A stretch of 31,532 bases of DNA, taken from Mnemiopsis leidyi (lineage: Eukaryota > Ctenophora > Tentaculata > Lobata > Bolinopsidae). Both the position numbers and the translations under genes were made by a program. Shown here piece after piece: positions 21,101 through 26,130 of this stretch (the first letter of the stretch is position 1; each line of letters opens with the position of its first letter). The stretch spans positions 5,326-36,857 of the forward strand of contig JH153250.1 in assembly GCA_000226015.1 (NCBI GenBank), written 5' to 3'. A model generated the notes under the pieces. That model saw only the letters and a program-made list of their open reading frames with translations. It was not told the DNA's origin and did no database searches.

Positions 21101-21166
21101 AGTCCGGACAACAAGAACCGAACACTAACCATACAAAACCTCTCCGGAAACGACTACGACCTATAA
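27..21166 (+). CDS. Gene 1: giant Ig/CCP/GCC2-GCC3 single-pass membrane receptor (5' partial, multi-exon)
   Basis: Exons: 27-140, 371-573, 741-901, 1058-1178, 2606-2811, 2918-3106, 4647-4859, 5007-5318, 5425-5627, 5823-5952, 6304-6442, 6620-6762, 7142-7536, 7708-7878, 8020-8449, 8630-8788, 9058-9155, 9316-9463, then 9646 to 18887 as detailed below, membrane exon 19085-19211, tail exons after it. Every junction has GT and AG and matching phase. The 45 exons to 19211 sum to 7850 bases with no stop, which is unlikely by chance. The in-window protein would be about 2620-2670 residues: roughly 18 Ig-like domains, seven CCPs, one GCC2/GCC3 block, one membrane helix and a short cytoplasmic tail. No signal peptide is seen because the 5' end lies to the left. 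Likely role, inferred: cell-surface recognition or adhesion. The 3106 donor is the least certain junction. It could instead be two genes, but the phases argue against that. Confidence 0.85.
371..901 (+). CDS. Gene 1 exons 371-573 and 741-901: Ig-like domain without cysteines
   Basis: The two exons join in phase 2 and the second leaves in phase 1. The core tryptophan is in SFSWTKDG and the F-strand signature is DDAGTYVATV, where the usual cysteine after the tyrosine is missing. The first cysteine position is also non-cysteine (AFSIAAKV). The fold is inferred from the W and the D-x-G-x-Y pattern. The 167-base intron is AT-rich. Confidence 0.75.
1058..2811 (+). CDS. Gene 1 exons 1058-1178 and 2606-2811: Ig-like domain
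   Basis: Phase 1 in, phase 2 at the internal junction, phase 1 out. The first exon gives STATLTCVFKG and ends in the codon of the core tryptophan (FTW), completed by the first base of the second exon. The second exon gives ELKCKVM as the F-strand cysteine, without the usual Y-x-C. The intron between them is interrupted by a 1.06-kb foldback element. Confidence 0.8.
1345..2407. mobile_element. Foldback element (GCCGCGGA-rich family), copy 1, 1063 bases
   Basis: The ends GGTAATGGAACTGGCGG and CCGCCAGTTCAATTCCC are inverse at 15 of 17 positions. Subterminal blocks rich in TCCGCCGAGTCCGATCGG are inverted between 1352-1500 and 2240-2400. No transposase. No clear target duplication. It lies in the intron between exons 1058-1178 and 2606-2811. 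Confidence 0.75.
2918..4859 (+). CDS. Gene 1 exons 2918-3106 and 4647-4859: Ig domain
   Basis: Canonical Ig marks are QTFTCTASF, VSWYK and QAGSYYCVATY. The second exon is firm: GTGCAG acceptor, phase 1, donor at 4860. The donor of the first exon is uncertain. Only 3106 (TCAG|GTTCTA) or GT sites just upstream fit the required phase 1; the GAG|GTTTGT site after 3072 would be phase 0 and would hit a stop in the next exon. Confidence 0.75.
3832..4147. promoter_or_regulatory. Intronic cluster of CACGTG (E-box) sites
   Basis: CACGTG occurs near 3834, 3895, 3983 and 4141 in a segment less AT-rich than its surroundings. Two are in the longer palindrome TCACGTGA. The same core recurs in the minisatellites beyond the 3' end of the gene. 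CACGTG is a known bHLH-leucine-zipper site. An enhancer or internal promoter role is inference from clustering. Confidence 0.3.
4231..4292. repeat. 62-base near-perfect hairpin in intron
   Basis: Arms of 29 bases (starting GAAAATTGTGAGG and ending CCTCACAATTTTC) flank a 4-base loop, AATC, with one mismatch. The size is compatible with a small-RNA precursor or the relic of a tiny palindromic MITE. I saw no clear target duplication. Only the pairing is direct evidence. Confidence 0.7.
5007..5318 (+). CDS. Gene 1 exon: single-exon Ig-like domain
   Basis: Phase 1 in and phase 1 out, so a complete exon-shuffling module. It reads DVKFETTFSG, a tryptophan in LATWMNG, and a strand SFKLVVNMS where Y-x-C would normally lie. 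Both core cysteine positions are replaced; one cysteine (SPDC) lies further on. The donor is A|GTGAGT. Confidence 0.8.
5425..5952 (+). CDS. Gene 1 exons 5425-5627 and 5823-5952: Ig domain
   Basis: The exons join in phase 0 across a 195-base intron and leave in phase 1. They show DVKFTCSYTK, VTWTA and HSGTYSCSAAY, all the landmarks of a canonical Ig fold. The acceptors TTTCCACAG and TCGAACAG and donors GGG|GTAAGT and CTAG|GTTTAA support the limits. Confidence 0.85.
6304..6762 (+). CDS. Gene 1 exons 6304-6442 and 6620-6762: Ig domain
   Basis: The internal junction is phase 2. Landmarks are TKLTCTFTG, VVTWSKGG and DEGIYTCTMEY. The 351-base intron before it (5953-6303) is AT-rich and shows nothing. 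The intron after it carries an 85-base MITE. Confidence 0.85.
6827..6911. mobile_element. Tc1/mariner-like MITE, 85 bases, with TA target duplication
   Basis: The ends are CAGTAAAACCT and its exact inverse AGGTTTTACTG, flanked on both sides by TA (6825-6826 and 6912-6913). The inverted pairing continues inward with TTTATTTACC against GGTAAATAGA. A TA duplication and CAGT ends are hallmarks of Tc1/mariner elements. It is far too short to code, so it is a non-autonomous copy in an intron. Confidence 0.75.
7142..7878 (+). CDS. Gene 1 exons 7142-7536 and 7708-7878: two Ig domains
   Basis: The 395-base first exon holds one whole Ig domain (FDLECTTSW, VTWKFTD, MGIYECKID) plus the first half of the next (TVTLSCVFSG). 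The second exon starts exactly at VTWFKGG and ends after GDYKCKTSY. The intron that should separate the two domains, present between most neighbours in phase 1, is missing, so it was probably lost. Confidence 0.88.
8020..8788 (+). CDS. Gene 1 exons 8020-8449 and 8630-8788: two Ig domains
   Basis: The 430-base exon completes the previous domain, carries one full Ig domain (TLTCSYYEL, AAWTVPG, GVVTCTVTY) and starts a second (VILTCTVHG, ITWSYEG). The second exon supplies GVAHTCEATY. As in the preceding feature, boundary introns have been lost. The reading frame is open across the whole exon with strong domain spacing. Confidence 0.88.
9058..9463 (+). CDS. Gene 1 exons 9058-9155 and 9316-9463: Ig domain
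   Basis: Phase 1 in, phase 0 at the junction, phase 1 out. It shows TTLTCNPVE, YSWKK and AADYKCVVVY. Compact and canonical. The 269-base intron before it is AT-rich without other signals. Confidence 0.85.
9646..11815 (+). CDS. Gene 1, tandem unit 1: Ig-CCP-Ig (six exons incl. microexon)
   Basis: Exons: 9646-9824 and 10552-10666 (Ig-like domain without cysteines; ITLKATIKN, WEVEVEFAA), 10767-11000 (a four-cysteine CCP: AKCTM, LTCGGG, ASCND, PECIG), 11131-11136 (microexon), 11317-11478 and 11675-11815 (Ig domain: TMSCVS, VEWFTD, YKCRM). Each module is phase 1 on both sides. This unit is close in sequence to the two that follow, in coding and even intron sequence, so the triplication is recent. 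Its first intron was later split by a hAT-like MITE. The unit is probably a ligand-facing stalk segment; this role is inferred. Confidence 0.88.
9876..10328. mobile_element. Non-autonomous hAT-like element (MITE), 453 bases
   Basis: The ends are CAGGGGTGCACGCCG and its perfect inverse CGGCGTGCACCCCTG, flanked by a perfect 8-base duplication TCGCATCA (9868-9875 and 10329-10336). An 8-base target duplication with CAGGG-type ends is diagnostic of the hAT superfamily. GC-rich subterminal repeats of GGCGTGGCGGCG lie near both ends. There is no transposase. It sits in the unit 1 intron and is absent from the matching introns of units 2 and 3. Confidence 0.92.
11131..11136 (+). CDS. 6-base microexon, unit 1
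   Basis: ATTTTCAG|AGCTCG|GTAAGT. It enters and leaves in phase 1, adding two residues (E-L) between the CCP and the second Ig domain. Skipping it keeps the frame. The same structure recurs in the other two units. Confidence 0.65.
12092..13701 (+). CDS. Gene 1, tandem unit 2: Ig-CCP-Ig (six exons incl. microexon)
   Basis: Exons: 12092-12270, 12420-12534, 12628-12855, 13020-13025 (microexon), 13210-13371 and 13561-13701. Exon lengths equal those of unit 1 except the CCP exon, which is 6 bases shorter (ILVG replaces KSLIG). The CCP segment AAVADIALLNGDPLDHMG is identical to unit 1. Introns also align with unit 1, showing recent tandem duplication or gene conversion. Confidence 0.9.
12888..12945. 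repeat. 29-base direct tandem duplication in intron
   Basis: Two adjacent copies, 12888-12916 and 12917-12945, each starting CGTACGTTTTCATAAG, differ by one base. They lie in the unit 2 intron ahead of the microexon; the related motif in unit 3 is single. Confidence 0.85.
13020..13025 (+). CDS. 6-base microexon, unit 2
   Basis: ATTTCAG|TGCTCG|GTAAGT. Phase 1 both sides; adds V-L. The position matches the microexons of units 1 and 3, including a second GTAAGT about 20 bases downstream in the intron. Confidence 0.65.
14007..15633 (+). CDS. Gene 1, tandem unit 3: Ig-CCP-Ig (six exons incl. microexon)
   Basis: Exons: 14007-14185, 14284-14398, 14522-14737, 14925-14930 (microexon), 15062-15217 and 15493-15633. 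This is the most diverged unit. The CCP exon lacks nine or more bases near its start and reads MITLPEVIGLNGD where the others read MAAVADIALLNGD. The fifth exon lacks two codons (A-P), and the last Ig half has an extra cysteine (TSRCTITG). All phases still fit. Confidence 0.9.
14925..14930 (+). CDS. 6-base microexon, unit 3
   Basis: TTTTTCAG|AATTGG|GTAAGT. Phase 1 both sides; adds E-L. Conservation of both splice sites and of the six-base length in the most diverged unit argues for function rather than chance. Confidence 0.65.
15425..15488. repeat. 32-base direct tandem duplication at intron end
   Basis: Two copies, 15425-15456 and 15457-15488, start CTAAGAGTATGTCACG and end in a T-rich run. 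The second copy forms the pyrimidine tract directly before the acceptor at 15493, so the duplication created two potential acceptor tracts. Confidence 0.85.
15826..16642 (+). CDS. Gene 1 exons 15826-15923, 16153-16260, 16510-16642: Ig-like or other beta domain
   Basis: Three exons joined in phase 0, entering and leaving in phase 1, about 112 residues with no cysteine. The end (SGEYEISVTY, then ALTVYR) looks like the last two strands of an Ig domain lacking its cysteines. The earlier part (SVAFEVYVG, ATGALIRPDG) is less typical. I call it Ig-like with reserve. Confidence 0.75.
16750..17572 (+). CDS. Gene 1 exons 16750-16861, 16999-17215, 17491-17572: two CCP/sushi domains
   Basis: Eight cysteines in the CCP pattern: FCRTEA, FSCGSDD, VQCLMG, PQCVP for the first domain; EKCGKLSPPLNGD, FTCDTGYTL, YTCNAE, PYCQG for the second. 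Internal phases are 2 and 0. CCPs mediate protein or carbohydrate binding in complement regulators and adhesion receptors. Here they connect the Ig array to the membrane-proximal block. Confidence 0.88.
17814..18566 (+). CDS. Gene 1 exon: unknown domain, basic cleavage-like site, GCC2/GCC3 and CCP
   Basis: A single 753-base exon, the longest in the gene. Residues about 1-95 form a domain I do not recognise: a helix-like stretch (ISQVEDALRNYVQ), three cysteines spaced C-x6-C-x6-C (VTCTTGG, YCSWGG, SCTHN) and a strand (VLTVGFRLAQ). Next come GKKRE (basic, convertase-like) and a Thr/Val-rich linker, then GCC2/GCC3 (CTLCPAGWG, CNVCAIGSYG, CTQCSDSKT, SDCKE), then a CCP (ICTVP, VFCAPN, RCGTA, PQCYG). 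The spacing resembles a SEA-type autoproteolysis module followed by a cysteine-rich block, but I cannot confirm SEA homology. Gene 2 has the same order over four exons. Confidence 0.87.
18684..18887 (+). CDS. Gene 1 exon: membrane-proximal CCP domain
   Basis: Four cysteines in CCP order: ENCDLAD, VACMSGYVI, YTCTAGE, AECNG. Phase 1 on both sides. It directly precedes the membrane exon. Confidence 0.85.
19085..19215 (+). CDS. Gene 1 membrane exon with overlapping donor and stop (short tail)
   Basis: After EVEGSRVLT comes a hydrophobic helix of about 22 residues (VVIVCVVLLSIAV...FLFIIV), then the stop-transfer QWRKKKYAASYK. The exon can end at 19211 at a strong donor, AA|GTAAGA (phase 2). If not spliced, reading continues into TAA at 19213-19215, which lies inside the donor. 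An AATAAA lies 89 bases on. This looks like a composite terminal exon: splicing gives a long tail, retention gives a short tail. The inverted copy at 24200-25427 keeps the donor and AATAAA. Confidence 0.85.
19304..19309 (+). terminator. AATAAA polyadenylation signal for the short-tail form
   Basis: AATAAA lies in an A-rich context 89 bases after the TAA at 19213. The matching AATAAA is preserved in the diverged inverted copy (24222-24227, minus strand). Use as a poly(A) signal is inferred. Confidence 0.4.
19881..19940 (+). CDS. Gene 1 candidate cytoplasmic tail exon
   Basis: TATTCACTAG|G...AAAAG|GTATCA, 60 bases, phase 2 in and phase 2 out. Joined to the membrane exon it gives YKGQGSSKVVPCTPTTEE then GPK and an Arg or Ser, a hydrophilic Ser/Thr/Pro-rich stretch as expected of a tail. 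Evidence is phase and splice-site agreement only; the 665-base intron before it (19216-19880) is otherwise featureless AT-rich DNA. Confidence 0.55.
19961..20165. repeat. 20-base minisatellite, about 10 copies, with CACGTG and TGA(A/C)GTCA
   Basis: The unit is GGTATGAAGTCATGTCACGT. Copies are exactly 20 bases long with few changes; some carry TGACGTCA in place of TGAAGTCA. Each unit holds two palindromic transcription-factor-like cores, the E-box CACGTG and the CRE-like TGACGTCA. It lies in the intron between candidate tail exons. An inverted array occurs at about 23873-23995. Confidence 0.95.
20203..20284 (+). CDS. Gene 1 candidate terminal tail exon A
   Basis: CGTCTCTTAG|T then 26 codons and TAG at 20282. 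Phase 2, matching the donor at 19940 (or 19211). It reads SDSGSGDEVNFLVVNCPFT then ADSSSLGN, acidic and serine-rich. No AATAAA was seen close downstream. The homologous stretch in the inverted copy is frame-shifted. It may be an alternative to the exon at 21055. Confidence 0.45.
20285..21054. other. Intron or spacer without a gene
   Basis: AT-rich DNA between the candidate tail exons. It starts with CRE-like TGACGTCA near 20308, inside the inverted-repeat arm that fades at about 20345. Short open frames on either strand (for example 20647-20883 minus) have no recognisable domain. Confidence 0.5.
21055..21166 (+). CDS. Gene 1 candidate terminal tail exon B
   Basis: CGTTTCTCTCAG|A (strong acceptor), phase 2, ending with TAA at 21164. 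It reads ARTNDMDLVTAASPASPDNK, then a Thr-rich stretch ending GNDYDL. The final Y-D-L could be a sorting or phosphotyrosine motif. An AATAAA lies at 21589. Phase, acceptor and poly(A) site make this the best-supported terminal exon; with 19881-19940 the full coding sum is an exact multiple of three. Confidence 0.5.
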
Positions 21167-21588
21167 GAATGCATCGTGACGTCACGCCGCGCGAAATGTG
21201 ACGTCACATGAATGATTTTCTGTGTGGTTTTGGATCGGTCGTAGTGATTTGAACGTCCGTCTCAGTACGGTATCAAATCTTAACCGTCGCGACAGAACCG
21301 ACAAATTATCGCTGATTTGGAAATATCTGAAGCCATTGAATCCGACCTCAGATGTAGATAGTGCATAAAGTTAACTGGTGAAAGATGAAAATTCAATTTG
21401 TATGATGGAAATTAAGTTTTTTTTTCATAGTTTTTTCTTCGGCTTTCAAAACACTGTCTCAAAGATTTTGGCAAAATTGAGATTTATTTTTGTAATTTTT
21501 ACGTTGAGATTAACTTGGGACATTGCTATCTTAACTTTTTGAGTTGAGTCATAATTTGTAACAATTTTGAATTTTGTATGTTGATCTT

Positions 21589-21594
21589 AATAAA
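21589..21594 (+). terminator. AATAAA polyadenylation signal after tail exon B
   Basis: AATAAA followed by a T-rich stretch, about 420 bases after the TAA of exon 21055-21166. A reasonable 3'-UTR length; use is inferred. Confidence 0.35.
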
Positions 21595-21913
21595 TGAATG
21601 CAGAGGTTTTTAGTTTTCTGAATTTTATTCATTCTAAATAAACCACCGACTTAACCGGACTTGAAATCAAATAAAAAACGCCAGATGAATTTGTTTTTCG
21701 ATTCCCCTTTCTTTCTGATGATTCTAAAAATTCTCTACTTCCCACATTCTTCGTTTATTTTACTATGGTATTATGGCAGTAGCCCCACTTACCATAGTTA
21801 CCTTGCCTTGGTAACCGTATCTGTAACAGTGGTAAAATGGCAACCACTCCCTGATTTCCCATTTTCAAGATGAGTCTTGCACCGGTAGCTACGAAAATTG
21901 CCAAAAGTTGCAG

Positions 21914-22010
21914 TTCAGCGCGGAGTTTGAGTGTTCCTCTCGGTGGTGTTGGAGGAGGAGGCGGCAGCAATATGCCCGGAGTAGATCTGGATCTGGAGCA
22001 GCAGACGTAA
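21914..22010 (+). CDS. Possible third terminal tail exon C (weak)
   Basis: AGTTGCAG|T, phase 2, ends at TAA 22008-22010. It reads ARSLSVPLGG, then a glycine run, then NMPGVDLDLEQQT. The frame is also open upstream to an ATG at 21870. AATAAA occurs at 22225. The acceptor has a poor pyrimidine tract, so this may be coincidence. Confidence 0.2.
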
Positions 22011-22630
22011 CTTGATCGACCTCCTTTCCATTATGTCGATGTTATAGCATTAGTAGTATCTAGCTCCATAATTAAGATTAAACAGTTGGTACATTTAACA
22101 AATACTGACCTAAGGATTTTGCAAGGATGATCAGCTCATCAAATTGAGATATCATATTTTGTTTTGACCTAAAGTTTTGTCTTAAGTTTTTGTACTTTTG
22201 TCAGATTGCGAATGGTAAACTGTGAATAAACTTTTTCTATAGTACTGAAACTAAGAATTGAGTGCGATTGACGACGGTGGACTTTTGACCGCAGACCGGT
22301 TATTTTCATGCGAAATTTTCCCCGGTCGGAAGTGGCGGAACAATACTCCGGGGCCTGGCCCCGCCGGGTCTCTCGTACGATACAATGTTTTGTTTTCAGT
22401 TGTTGTATGTTTTCGAACGTTTGAGTTCACTCAATTATAGACTTAACCAATTTTACCATGACAATACGTTGCCATGACAACTCGTCACAATTACAAGTAC
22501 ACGCCTATGATCGCAACTAACTCAGATCAGTGATCATAAATCAGAATTGCAGTGGATTCAATGGAATAATTTGTTCCGTCTTTCTTTTTTTGCATAAGAT
22601 ACAATGATTCAGTAAAGAAGGTGATCAGAT
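22011..22630. other. Spacer without a recognised gene
   Basis: AT-rich DNA with a short GC-rich palindrome around 22348 (GGGGCCTGGCCCC). An open frame at 22258-22440 has no domain. Nothing else seen. Confidence 0.5.
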
Positions 22631-22729
22631 ATGGTGGTTGGTCCTGTACTGGGACCAATTTTGTTTCTGATCTTCATAAACGACCTTGACGAATGTATCA
22701 TGCATTCAACCATTAGGTGCTTTGCAGAC
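22631..22729 (+). pseudogene. Reverse transcriptase relic of a non-LTR (LINE) retrotransposon
   Basis: The frame reads VLGPILFLIFINDLDECI and ends at CFAD, the conserved core of non-LTR reverse transcriptases (LGP-x-LF-x-x-x-INDL followed by FADD). The frame breaks directly after FAD with a stop, before the second catalytic Asp. A shifted frame continues with ETDMIRQPLII. Upstream RT blocks and the endonuclease are absent. It is a dead fragment. Confidence 0.85.
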
Positions 22730-22799
22730 GTATAACCATATCCATCAAAGTACAAGGACCAGCACCCTGCCGAAACGGATATGATCCGACAACCCCTCA

Positions 22800-23186
22800 T
22801 TATCCAGACGAGCACTCTCGCGATCGAGCTACGGGCCCTATTTTTGTGCTTGTATAGGACCGGTAATCACTAGCCAGTGACATCATTGTCGCGGTGATGC
22901 CCGACTCTCGCAGCTCAGAACGGTAGACGGATATCATCTTGTCAAGCGACGTAAGTGCCATCCAGGAATTGAAATGGGCAGAAAAAGATCGCTGGAATTC
23001 ATGATATGGCGTCGACCATGGTCTCAGTGTCTTGCGAATTTGTGTCACAAAGGGATTTATGTGTAATACTCCGCACGCGTTTCGCCGCCACCCGAACGCA
23101 GCTTTTGAGACTTTATTCTTCGCAAAGTCATTGACTAACGAAATTTCTTTGATTGGCGTTTCCAAGTGCACGTGACTTCTTGCCAC
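22800..23186 (-). CDS. Unrecognised open frame, 128 codons
   Basis: One of the longest intergenic open frames that is not low complexity. It is basic and aromatic (GWRRNACGVLHINPFVTQ, TLRPWSTPYHEF). No domain is recognised and there is no clear start context. It abuts the reverse transcriptase relic, so it could be an inverted retrotransposon fragment or non-coding. Confidence 0.2.
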   Translation of the reverse strand: MARSHVHLETPIKEISLVNDFAKNKVSKAAFGWRRNACGVLHINPFVTQIRKTLRPWSTPYHEFQRSFSAHFNSWMALTSLDKMISVYRSELRESGITATMMSLASDYRSYTSTKIGPVARSRECSSG

Positions 23187-23872
23187 AGCCGCTTAACCGA
23201 TTTAACAGAACGCAGACCATAAAGCAGGCAGATGGCGAATATGTTTCCAAGAGACGTGAGTTTTAGTTTGGTCTAGAAAAAGAGCGAAGTTATTGTTTCT
23301 ATAGTAACCAGCCGAATATTGTGTTACCATGGTACCTAGTAACGTGCGGGTAGCATTCAAAATCTATGTTGGACTTCATGGTTGCTAATGGTTCTTTTTG
23401 CTTGTGTGACTATAACCGTTTAACTAACAATCACTACTCACAGTTCTCATGCTTGTTTAAAAACTTTGCGCATGTACCAGTTTATTTCGAATGTGCCGAA
23501 CCAGAAAAACTATCCTCAACAAGCTTTAAGGTAGTATAGGAATATAATCCCTGCAGACCGAAGTCTTTGAGGTGGCCATTTACCAAACCAGCACAGGCTT
23601 GCGTGTCAGGCGACGAGTGCCAGTGGCTCTGGCTTCACTCGACCATCCTACTCCTAGTTAGCACTCCGGGTAATATATATAATGCAATCCTCATCAAATA
23701 GTTGTTAAGAAATACTGCTTTCTCTGATTAGTTTGTTAGTTCGCACACGTTGAACTTATGTAGTGACGTCACGCCGTAGAGCGTGACGCCCCTTTGGTTA
23801 CTGAGAGAAGAACTATCGGCTGTTTAATTGGACTTCTCGAAGGCACCTCCCAATCACTTGACTACCTCTTGA

Positions 23873-23995
23873 CATGGCATCATACCACGTGACATGACGT
23901 CATACCAGGTTACATGACATCATACCACGTGACATGACGTCATAACACGTGACATGACGTCATACCACGTGACCTGTCGCGTGACATGAAGTCAT
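23873..23995. repeat. Inverted counterpart of the 20-base minisatellite, about 6 copies
   Basis: The unit ACATGACGTCATACCACGTG is the reverse complement of the array at 19961-20165. Here most copies carry the full TGACGTCA palindrome, unlike the forward array where TGAAGTCA dominates. Confidence 0.92.
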
Positions 23996-24364
23996 ACGTT
24001 AGGGTAAATCAAGAAGGTTTAAGTCGGCAGGATCGATGGGGGATAAAATCTTGAAATATCATAATTAACAGTATAACCAGCGGTCCGACAGTAATGACAG
24101 TAAAATTAAACCCGTTTTGCGTATTGCTCTGCAGAGATCTGTGTTCACGATCACTTTCGTCGGTTTCAAAATTCATTTATAGTGTAGTAAAACAGCGAAT
24201 GATGATTAAGATTATTGGAACTTTATTTCGGTTGGCGTTTCGTGTGTGGACGAGTTCTGACTGATGTGTGATCACGATGAAACTTCATGATGTCAAGTTC
24301 AAATAAAAAGATTTCTTACTTGTAGCTCGCGGCGTACTTTTTTTCCTCCACTGAACAATGATAA

Positions 24365-25342
24365 GGTGCGGGTTGGTATTAGACATCAAGAGAGAGAGTC
24401 CCCTGTCAACTCTCTGTCAGTCAACTTTGAGGGTCACCCCATCAGATCCCCTCATTTAACCTGCTCAAGGTCCAACCTGCAGATCCTGGGGCCTGACACA
24501 GCCCAGGGTAACGAACAGTTGATACATCAATTTTGGTCACTCAGAATTCATAATATGCACCCACTCACGTCACCGCCTTTAACCACCGCTAGTCGTCTTC
24601 TAGCCGTTCATATAATGAGTGTATGAATCATAACCTCCCGCCGCTAGTCGTCTTCTAGCCGCTCATCTGATGAGTGTATAGATTATAATCCTTCGCCATA
24701 GACAGTGGAACATCAAACAAAAACAAACATCAAACAAAACCAGACATGGGGAACTGGTAAGAACTAACTCAGAAATGTGCCTTAAACAAAACGCCACATA
24801 TCAGATACAACCATGGAAAAACGCCCCCTATCAGAATCATATAAAACGCGCTGTCAGCTGGACGCACGCAGCAAAACACACACTTTCCATCAAGGGCACA
24901 TCAAACCCGGCTCATAACTCCAGGCAAATCACACCAGATCGAGTAATACCAGTACCACACTCGATCCCCTTACACACACCAATCGCAAGCCTCAACCTCG
25001 AGGATTACCTAGCAGGACCGCAAGCAAAACGCGGTTGTTGTTCCTCGTAGTATTCACTACCACTATTCCGGAAGGGTGTCTCGACACCTCACTCCCAATG
25101 GGTTCTATAGGAGTCCTCCGATGACGGATCACTATGGTAGATGTCCTTCGGGACATCACCGATCCACCTGCAGGGCCATAACCACGTTATGCCCTCCGGA
25201 GGTACCAACCTGGCAAACCTCCAGCCCAGCCGGGTACAATCTAAGCCTGCAATCCGGAGGAACTCCATGAGAAGTTAGCCACGAGGCGGACGTAGCCTCC
25301 TTGTCAAAACGGGGAGGCAAAGTGAGCGCCCACAGACAAAAA
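24365..25342 (+). mobile_element. 978-base insertion inside the duplicated membrane exon
   Basis: Comparing the inverted copy with gene 1 shows an insert bounded by ATAA on both sides (24361-24364 and 25343-25346), as expected of a target duplication. It begins GGTGCGGGTTGG and ends CCCACAGACAAAAA. No terminal inverted repeats are seen. Inside are a tandem repeat of about 55 bases (around 24583-24690, core CGCTAGTCGTCTTCTAGCC) and a hairpin GATGTCC-TTC-GGGACATC. No recognised protein. The short A tail hints at a retroposon, but the class is unknown. Confidence 0.7.
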
Positions 25343-25427
25343 ATAAGGAGGAAGAGAAGGATAACTGCAATACTTGATAGCACCACACAAACTATAACAG
25401 TTGTTATCACTTAGGATTCTGCTGCCT

Positions 25428-25955
25428 CTAAAATACCACACGTTATACATGATCACTACCCATGTTCGCTTGTTTGAGATGGGCCGTTTCGGTAAATCGA
25501 GGGATGGGAAAATGCCGCTTTCCTGGCGCAACATTAACAAAAAAATTGCATACAAAGGGAAAACTTTGCGCCAAAGGCCTGACTCCTTTCAGCTTTGTTA
25601 AATTCTTGAAGCGAACTTTCTTCAAGAATTTAACAGAGTTTAGAGTGAGGGAAAGAAGGAATACTTTTACACTGGTCAAAGTGAAGTGCAATCAGTTTAA
25701 TTTATCTCAAAATAGGAGTCCAAGGCTTTTAGAATAAAGAAAGGCCTGCAGAAAATCAAAAACAGCCCAGTAAAATGAATATAAGGACGGCCATTCATTA
25801 AACATAAAGTGGCCTCGTGGATTTATAATAAAATATTTCGCCTTTAAAAACTCAATTAAAGCCGACAATCGAGGGCCAGTGAACTTTAATATAAAAACCA
25901 CTTTAATGTTACTAGCATTATGGACCTGGCCGGTTGATCGATCAGACTATAACAC
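25428..25955. other. Spacer with a 15-base-arm palindrome
   Basis: No gene seen. A perfect inverted repeat (GTTAAATTCTTGAAG / CTTCAAGAATTTAAC, loop CGAACTTT) spans 25597-25634. Open frames on both strands here are shadows of this and of low-complexity sequence. Confidence 0.55.
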
Positions 25956-26130
25956 TCCTCCCTCCTCCCTCCTCCCTCCTCCCTCCTCCCTCCTCCCTCC
26001 TCCCTCCTCCCTCCTCCCTCCTCCCTCCCTCTCTCCCTCCCTCTCTCCCTCCCTCTCTCCCCTCCCCTCTCTCCCCTCCCCTCTCTCCCCTCCCCTCTCT
26101 CCCCTCCTCCCCTCCTCCCTCCCTCCCTCC
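25956..26130. repeat. Pyrimidine-only (CCTCCCT)n tract, about 175 bases
   Basis: The plus strand is essentially pure C and T, built from TCCC, CCT and CTCT units with a change of register from CCTCCCT to CTCTCCCC. It is long enough for triplex (H-DNA) formation. The Pro/Ser-rich and Gly/Arg-rich frames it produces are artefacts. Confidence 0.95.

Larger units (their letters stand above)
23725..25427 (-). pseudogene. Inverted, decayed copy of the gene 1 3' end
   Basis: On the minus strand this matches gene 1 from its membrane exon acceptor to past tail exon A (about 19070-20345). The acceptor TTTTAG|AG is kept and the helix reads VIVCVVLSSIAVILLFL. It is dead in three ways: an in-frame TAA precedes the helix (where gene 1 has CGA), a 978-base insertion splits the helix, and the poly-A run is 7 rather than 8, shifting RKKK. 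The stretch matching tail exon 20203 is also frame-shifted. The donor and AATAAA are conserved. No upstream exons follow beyond 25427, so only the 3' end was duplicated. Confidence 0.88.
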
